Shown here one piece after another: positions 1 through 3,982 of a stretch of 5,147 nt of DNA (positions are counted from its first letter, which is position 1; each line of letters begins with the position of its first letter). The DNA is from CAZPCT01 sp964585325 (lineage in GTDB: Bacteria > Patescibacteriota > Minisyncoccia > JACQLN01 > CAZPCT01). The position numbers and the translations under genes were made by a program. The stretch spans positions 1 to 5,147 of the forward strand of contig CAZPCT010000026.1 of assembly GCA_964585325.1 (NCBI GenBank). Direction: 5' to 3'. Under the pieces are notes generated by a model. That model was not told the DNA's origin. It did not search any database and saw nothing but the letters and a program-made list of their open reading frames with translations.

Positions 1-593
1 AAGACCTGAATAAAAAATCGCTTGAATCTATGGTAAAGGCCGGCGTCTTTGACTCTTTGGAAGACCGCGCCACCCTGTATGAGAACATGGATAACCTGCT
101 CCAGTTTGCAAAGGAGTTTACAAAGGCGAAAGATGCCTGCCAGTCCTCACTTTTTGATATGGAGGGAATGGAGACGCCCCCACTTACACTCCGTCCCGCC
201 ACCGTCGCATTAGGAAGCAGACAGAAGCTCGCGTGGGAGAAGGAGCTTCTGGGGCTGTATGTTTCAGACCATCCCCTTTCTGAGGTACGTGACATTCTGG
301 AACGGCAGACCAGCCAGGTTGCCTCCCTCACGGCCTCGCGCCGGGCCGTAAAGGTGGGGGGTATCATTACGAAAGCACGGAAGATTCTGACAAAGAACGG
401 GCAGCCCATGGTCTTTGCGGAACTAGAAGACCTTTCGGGCAAAATTGAGGTGGTTGTCTTCCCCTCAGTCCTTGAAAAAAGCGGCGGGGTGTGGCAAGAA
501 GAAGAGGTAGTGGTGCTGGACGGAAAGGTGCAGAACAGAAACAACGAACTTAAGTTCATCTGTGAAAACGCCCGCCCACTGACCACCGCATAA
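1..593 (+). CDS. dnaE: DNA polymerase III alpha subunit, C-terminal end (partial)
   Basis: This is the 3' end of the replicative DNA polymerase catalytic subunit; the polymerase core and PHP domain lie upstream of the window. The frame is open from base 3 to TAA at 591-593, giving 196 visible residues. The fragment starts in the region after the fingers (NKKSLESMVKAGVFDSL, residues 3-19, as in the helix-hairpin-helix part of DnaE). Residues 47-51, QSSLF, match the beta-clamp-binding consensus QxxLF and sit where E. coli DnaE has its internal clamp motif (QADMF). The DnaE hallmark WEKELLGLYVSDHPL is at 78-92. An OB-fold runs from about 116 to 190 (VKVGGIITKARKIL, then GKIEVVVFP). The protein stops directly after the OB-fold, without the tau-binding C-terminal domain of E. 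coli DnaE. It leads into thrS after only 5 bases and probably shares its transcript. Identification is secure; only the truncation at the window edge is artificial. Confidence 0.95.
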   Translation, partial: DLNKKSLESMVKAGVFDSLEDRATLYENMDNLLQFAKEFTKAKDACQSSLFDMEGMETPPLTLRPATVALGSRQKLAWEKELLGLYVSDHPLSEVRDILERQTSQVASLTASRRAVKVGGIITKARKILTKNGQPMVFAELEDLSGKIEVVVFPSVLEKSGGVWQEEEVVVLDGKVQNRNNELKFICENARPLTTA

Positions 594-598
594 CTGTA

Positions 599-2386
599 AT
601 GGAACTAAACAACATTCGTCACTCGTTCGCGCACGTACTTGCGCTTGCCGTAAAACGCCTTTATCCGGGCGTTCGTTTTGGTATTGGTCCCGTCACCGAA
701 CACGGCTTTTACTATGACTTTGATTTTACAACTGCCCAGGGTTCTCCGGGTGAAGAAGACCTCCCACGAATTGAGAGTGAAATGAAGAAGATACTTGCCG
801 AAGAGCTGGAATTTAGGAGCCAGGAGATAGACGCGGACGAGGCGCGCACATTAATGCAGGACCAGCCGTACAAGTTGGAGCTGATAGACGACCTTATCAC
901 TTATGGCACAACCGACGCTTCTGAAATAAAGAAGCTAAAAACTGACGAAGCTAGTGGAGCTAACAAAGCTGATATAACACTTTACACCATTGGCGAGTTT
1001 ACGGACCTCTGCCGAGGCGGGCACGTAGAGAGCACAAAAGAGCTCAATAAAGACGCGTTCGTGCTTTCGGCCATTGCGGGCGCATACTGGCGCGGCAGTG
1101 AAAAGAACCCCCAGATGACCCGCATCTACGGCTTTGCGTTTGAAACTAAGAAGGAACTGGCCGCACATAAAGACCTTTTGGAAGAGGCGCAGAAGCGCGA
1201 CCACAAGAAGCTGGGTCTCAAGCTTGGTCTCTTCATGTTCCACGAAACGTCTCCAGGTATGCCGTACTGGCTCCCCAAAGGACTGCGACTTTACAACGAA
1301 CTGGTCCGCTTTTGGCGGGAAGAGCATGAACGGCTGGGGTATGAAGAGATCGCAAGCCCGCTCATCAACAAGTCTGACCTATGGGAGACCTCTGGCCATT
1401 GGGAATACTACAAAGACGATATGTTCATCGCAAACATGGGCGAGAACGAGGTCTACGGCGTAAAACCCATGAACTGCCCCAACGCAATGGTGGTGTTCCA
1501 ACACCGCCAGGTAAGCTACAAAGACCTGCCGCTCCGTCTTTCAGACACGGACCGGCTGCACCGGTACGAACGTTCGGGTACGCTCAATGGGCTCTTGCGG
1601 GTACGTTCGTTCCAACAGGACGACTCTCATAATTTTGTTACAGAAGAGATGATAGAGAGCGAGTATCAGCATATCCTAGAGGTGGCAGAGCGGTTCTACT
1701 CTCTCTTTGGCCTTGAATACTCCCTCAGACTGGGTACTCGCCCAGACGACTTTATGGGAGATCCGGCAGTGTGGGACAAAGCCGAAGCGTCACTCAAGAA
1801 GATACTGGAAGCGTCTGGTAAGAAGTACGCCGTCCTTGAGGGTGACGGCGCCTTTTACGGGCCCAAGATAGACATCCTGATGAACGATGCACTGGGCCGC
1901 GAATGGCAGATGGGGACGATTCAGCTTGATTTCCAGCTCCCCCAACGTTTTGGTCTTACGTATACAGACGAGTCGGGTGAAAAGAAGACTCCTGTGGTCA
2001 TTCACCGGGTTATTTATGGCTCACTGGAGCGCTTCATTGGCATACTCATAGAACATTTTGCCGGGGCGTTCCCGGTCTGGCTCTCCCCCGTGCAGGCGGT
2101 GGTGCTGCCTATTAGTGAAAAGCAGAACGACTATGGTTCAGAGGTTCTTGAGAGTTTGAAGGAGTCGGGCATCCGCGCGGAGATGCCAGCAGCAGACGAG
2201 ACGCTGGGCAAGCGTATTCGCGAAGCAGAACTACAGAAGGTGCCCTACATTCTGGTAGTGGGAGATAACGAGAAAGAAGCGGGCACGGTCACTGTGCGCG
2301 AGTGTGGGACTGATCAACAAGAAACAATGCGCACTGATGCGTTCCTACAGAGCGTCCAAAAAAAGATTGATTCCAAAGCGTTATGA
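599..2386 (+). CDS. thrS: Threonyl-tRNA synthetase lacking the TGS domain
   Basis: This class II synthetase attaches threonine to tRNA-Thr in the cytoplasm and edits mischarged Ser-tRNA-Thr. The product has 595 residues, against about 640 in E. coli. The editing (SAD) domain begins almost at the N-terminus: HSFAH gives H8 and H12, and DLCRGGH gives C138 and H142, matching the E. coli editing set H73, H77, C182 and H186. The catalytic core contains SGHWEYYKDDMF, motif 2 (RYERSG, then RVRSFQQDD) and motif 3 (HRVIYGSLERFIGILIEHF). The zinc ligands C293, H344 and H469 match E. coli C334, H385 and H511. The anticodon-binding domain runs from about 500 to the end (VVLPISEKQ, GKRIREAELQKVPYILVVGD). 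The start is forced: an in-frame TGA lies at 563-565 and no ATG, GTG or TTG occurs between it and 599. The TGS domain is therefore truly absent. MNCPNAM replaces the usual MNCPGHM. No Shine-Dalgarno is visible, so coupling to dnaE translation is likely. Confidence 0.97.
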   Translation: MELNNIRHSFAHVLALAVKRLYPGVRFGIGPVTEHGFYYDFDFTTAQGSPGEEDLPRIESEMKKILAEELEFRSQEIDADEARTLMQDQPYKLELIDDLITYGTTDASEIKKLKTDEASGANKADITLYTIGEFTDLCRGGHVESTKELNKDAFVLSAIAGAYWRGSEKNPQMTRIYGFAFETKKELAAHKDLLEEAQKRDHKKLGLKLGLFMFHETSPGMPYWLPKGLRLYNELVRFWREEHERLGYEEIASPLINKSDLWETSGHWEYYKDDMFIANMGENEVYGVKPMNCPNAMVVFQHRQVSYKDLPLRLSDTDRLHRYERSGTLNGLLRVRSFQQDDSHNFVTEEMIESEYQHILEVAERFYSLFGLEYSLRLGTRPDDFMGDPAVWDKAEASLKKILEASGKKYAVLEGDGAFYGPKIDILMNDALGREWQMGTIQLDFQLPQRFGLTYTDESGEKKTPVVIHRVIYGSLERFIGILIEHFAGAFPVWLSPVQAVVLPISEKQNDYGSEVLESLKESGIRAEMPAADETLGKRIREAELQKVPYILVVGDNEKEAGTVTVRECGTDQQETMRTDAFLQSVQKKIDSKAL

Positions 2387-3276
2387 GTAGACGGCCCAAG
2401 CTTATTGTGGTGGTGGGACCTACGGGCGCGGGGAAGACCGCGCTCGGTGTGTTTTTGGCGCAAAAATTCAACGGGGAGATCGTCTCTGCAGATTCCCGCC
2501 AGGTGTACCGGGGCTTGGACATTGGCACCGCAAAGGTGACACAAGAAGAGATGGGAGGGGTGCCGCATCATCTTTTGGACGTTGCTGACCCCCAGGAAAC
2601 ATTCACCGTTGCCACCTACAAAAATCTGGCAGAAGAGGTTATTGCAGATATATATGAACGGGGTCATCTCCCTTTCCTGGTAGGCGGTTCGGGATTTTAT
2701 ATAGACGCGGTTCTCTATGATATGAGTTTCCCTTCAGTGGAGCCGAATGAGGCGCTCCGCAAAAAGCTTGAGGAACAGGACGCCCCCGAGCTTTTTACAC
2801 TGTTGAGGGAGAAAGACCCGGAACGCGCCAAAAACATTGACCCTCACAATAGGCGACGCCTTGTGCGAGCGCTTGAGATAGTGAAACAAGAGGGCGCAGT
2901 CTCCCCGCTCAAAAAGGAGAAGCAATACGAAACGCTTGTGCTGGGCACGGGTGTGGACGACTGGGATGCTCACGATACGTGGCTTCTGCAGCGCCTTAAA
3001 AACCGTCTGGACGGGGGTATGGTAGAGGAGGTGCGCGCTCTGCATAAAAGCGGTGTAAGCTGGGAGCGGATGGACGAACTGGGCCTGGAATACCGCTGGG
3101 TCGCCCGCTATCTTCAAGATAAGGTTGATTATGAAGAAATGCTTGAAAAGTTATGGATAGATATTCGCCAGTACGCGCGGCGGCAGATGACATGGTTTAG
3201 ACGGGACCCCGGCATTCATTGGGTGGAAGATAAAAACGAGGCTCAGCGCCTCGTGCAGACATTTGTTACGGGGTGA
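2383..3276 (+). CDS. miaA: tRNA dimethylallyltransferase (A37 isopentenyltransferase)
   Basis: MiaA transfers a dimethylallyl group to N6 of A37 in tRNAs that read codons starting with U, which stabilises codon-anticodon pairing. The protein has 297 residues, close to the family's usual 300 or so. A P-loop, GPTGAGKT, is at 12-19. SADSRQVY (35-42) contains the conserved catalytic Asp, D37. DIGTAK is at 46-51 and GVPHHLLDV at about 59-67. GGSGFY (101-106) replaces the usual GGTGLY, a conservative Thr-to-Ser change at a catalytic-site position. RRRLVRALEIV lies near the middle, and RRQMTWFRRD (ending at D275) is the C-terminal tRNA-binding signature. The segment LGLEYRWVARYL (233-244) stands where most bacterial enzymes have IGYKE or VGYRQ. 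The ATG shares ATGA with the thrS stop and there is no Shine-Dalgarno, which points to translational coupling with thrS. Family identity is secure. The partner gene miaB is not in the window. Confidence 0.96.
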   Translation: MSRRPKLIVVVGPTGAGKTALGVFLAQKFNGEIVSADSRQVYRGLDIGTAKVTQEEMGGVPHHLLDVADPQETFTVATYKNLAEEVIADIYERGHLPFLVGGSGFYIDAVLYDMSFPSVEPNEALRKKLEEQDAPELFTLLREKDPERAKNIDPHNRRRLVRALEIVKQEGAVSPLKKEKQYETLVLGTGVDDWDAHDTWLLQRLKNRLDGGMVEEVRALHKSGVSWERMDELGLEYRWVARYLQDKVDYEEMLEKLWIDIRQYARRQMTWFRRDPGIHWVEDKNEAQRLVQTFVTG

Positions 3277-3310
3277 AATCATATTTAAATATGATTTAAA
3301 TATGATTTCA
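3274..3310. repeat. AT-rich perfect dyad at the miaA stop codon
   Basis: A perfect inverted repeat has 17-bp arms (3274-3290 and 3294-3310) around the 3-base loop ATG. The left arm begins with the miaA stop codon TGA. The same stretch holds an 18-bp self-complementary sequence (3278-3295) and two adjacent copies of the 11-mer ATTTAAATATG (3283-3293 and 3294-3304). It could form a hairpin in RNA from either strand and act as a transcript-end stabiliser or weak bidirectional terminator, or it could be a protein-binding dyad. The stem is mostly A and T and no U-run follows on either strand, so it is not a textbook intrinsic terminator. The structure is directly visible; its role is unknown. Confidence 0.85.
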
Positions 3311-3321
3311 TACAATGCGTG

Positions 3322-3347
3322 AGGGGCGGCCTAGCCAGGCCGCCCCT
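3322..3347. terminator. GC-rich hairpin, probable terminator between convergent genes
   Basis: A perfect 11-bp stem, AGGGGCGGCCT (3322-3332) with AGGCCGCCCCT (3337-3347), closes a 4-base loop. It lies between two convergent genes: 45 bases past the miaA stop and 31 bases past the stop of the minus-strand 172-residue gene. On the + strand it is followed by a moderately T-rich stretch (TTCTGCTGCTTCGTCTT). On the - strand no T-run follows. It most likely ends the miaA transcript and may also serve the minus-strand gene. Its GC content matches that gene better than the surrounding housekeeping genes, so it may have arrived with it. Confidence 0.65.
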
Positions 3348-3378
3348 TCTGCTGCTTCGTCTTGGAACGTGCGCACCC

Positions 3379-3897
3379 TCAGCCGTACGCGGCGGACTCG
3401 TCCACGAACGCTGCGGGCTTGGGCGGGATGAAGCGCTGCGCCCCCCTCCCCGTTCTGAGCCAGTCCTTGCGCACCTGACGCTGCTCCCTGAGGAACTCTG
3501 CGAACTTCTCCATTTCCTCGCTGTTGTAGGAGCCGGTCTCCAGGGCAGTGTCGATCATGCCCACCGTGACGCCAGCCTTGCGCTCGGCGAAGGAGAGTCC
3601 TCCGTCCTTGAAGACTTCCTTCATCCTCCTCGCCACCTGCCTGGCGTGACGCTCGTTGAGGATCCAGGGCTCCAGCCCCAGAACCTTCCTGGGACTGTGC
3701 CCATTCCTCGCCAGATGATGCACGAGGATGAAGAGCGCCTCCGTCTGCCGCTCTTGGAGCGCGCAGAGGACCACGTTCGTGGAGATGCCGATCTGCTTCG
3801 CCCACGCCGACGGCGCAAGGTCTCCTCGCACCTCCTCCACCACACTGATGATGCGGTCCTTCGCACCCTCATCAAGCTTTTGCGTGCACTGCGTCAT
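3379..3897 (-). CDS. Hypothetical protein with two helix-turn-helix-like segments
   Basis: I do not recognise this 172-residue protein. It is hydrophilic, has no signal peptide or membrane segment, and is rich in Arg, Lys and Glu. Two helix-turn-helix-like stretches are visible: SAWAKQIGISTNVVLCALQ (30-48) and SFAERKAGVTVGMIDTALE (102-120). They align without gaps at an offset of 72 residues, which suggests an internal duplication. The C-terminal tail (about 148-172) is basic, then Pro/Ala-rich, and probably disordered. The minus-strand ATG is preceded by AGGAG with 6-base spacing, the best Shine-Dalgarno in the window. Of 172 codons, 147 end in G or C, and 7 of 16 Arg codons are AGG; thrS and gatB do not share this pattern. 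The frame was preferred over overlapping open frames (notably + 3319-3993) because of this Shine-Dalgarno, the third-position bias and the globular composition. A DNA-binding or regulatory role is plausible but inferred. Transfer from a GC-richer source is also inferred. Confidence 0.75.
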   Translation of the reverse strand: MTQCTQKLDEGAKDRIISVVEEVRGDLAPSAWAKQIGISTNVVLCALQERQTEALFILVHHLARNGHSPRKVLGLEPWILNERHARQVARRMKEVFKDGGLSFAERKAGVTVGMIDTALETGSYNSEEMEKFAEFLREQRQVRKDWLRTGRGAQRFIPPKPAAFVDESAAYG

Positions 3898-3902
3898 TCC
3901 TG

Positions 3903-3917
3903 TCTCCTGGCTGGAGA
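3903..3917 (-). promoter_or_regulatory. Shine-Dalgarno inside a small hairpin
   Basis: In the minus-strand transcript, TCTCC (3917-3913) and GGAGA (3907-3903) form a 5-bp stem around the loop AGCCA. The Shine-Dalgarno AGGAG (3908-3904), 6 bases before the ATG of the 172-residue gene, lies mostly within the right-hand arm. When folded, the hairpin would hide the ribosome binding site, so it could lower or condition translation. The stem is short and could be coincidental, because CTCC/GGAG pairing arises easily near purine-rich Shine-Dalgarno sequences. The ribosome binding site itself is well supported and fixes the start codon. Confidence 0.6.
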
Positions 3918-3941
3918 TTTCGGTCCCGGCGATCGCTCGTG

Positions 3942-3961
3942 TGTACTTCCCTTTTTGTACA
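3942..3961. repeat. Operator-like inverted repeat over the promoter
   Basis: On the minus strand TGTAC and GTACA (3961-3957 and 3946-3942) flank a 10-base spacer that includes most of the candidate -10 element. The expected transcription start, near 3947, lies at the edge of the other arm. The position suits a repressor site, and the downstream gene encodes a helix-turn-helix-like protein that could bind it. The arms are only 5 bp, so chance occurrence is quite possible. Confidence 0.25.
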
Positions 3962-3982
3962 GGTTTTTAATTACTCTGTCAA
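3954..3982 (-). promoter_or_regulatory. Candidate sigma-70-type promoter for the 172-residue gene
   Basis: The minus strand reads TTGACA (3982-3977), a perfect -35 consensus, then exactly 17 bases, then TACAAA (3959-3954), a 4/6 match to the -10 consensus. The -35 lies inside the last codons of gatB and the -10 lies in the 73-base gap between gatB and the 172-residue gene. The expected start near 3947 would give a leader of about 50 bases. The gene could therefore be transcribed apart from gatB; read-through from gatB is also possible because no clear gatB terminator is visible. Confidence 0.5.

Noticed and set aside
712..1327. Open frames antisense to thrS (712-900 and 935-1327), and similar ones opposite miaA and gatB.
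   Set aside because: They lie wholly within genes with unambiguous conserved motifs on the other strand, and show no start signals or recognisable domains.
3308..3805. Other minus-strand open frames (3308-3805 and 3621-3875) overlapping the 172-residue gene.
   Set aside because: They are shifted frames of the same GC-rich coding sequence with low-complexity Ala/Arg/Gly/Ser composition and no ribosome binding site. Long stop-free alternative frames are expected at high GC3.
3931..3938. An 8-bp palindrome GCGATCGC, like the HIP1 repeat of cyanobacteria, in the leader of the 172-residue gene.
   Set aside because: A single copy in a GC-rich leader carries no weight, and nothing else in the window suggests a cyanobacterium.
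3898..3970. Search for a gatB terminator in the gap downstream of its stop.
   Set aside because: No GC-rich stem followed by a T-run is present on the minus strand. The small dyads there fit promoter or leader elements of the next gene better.
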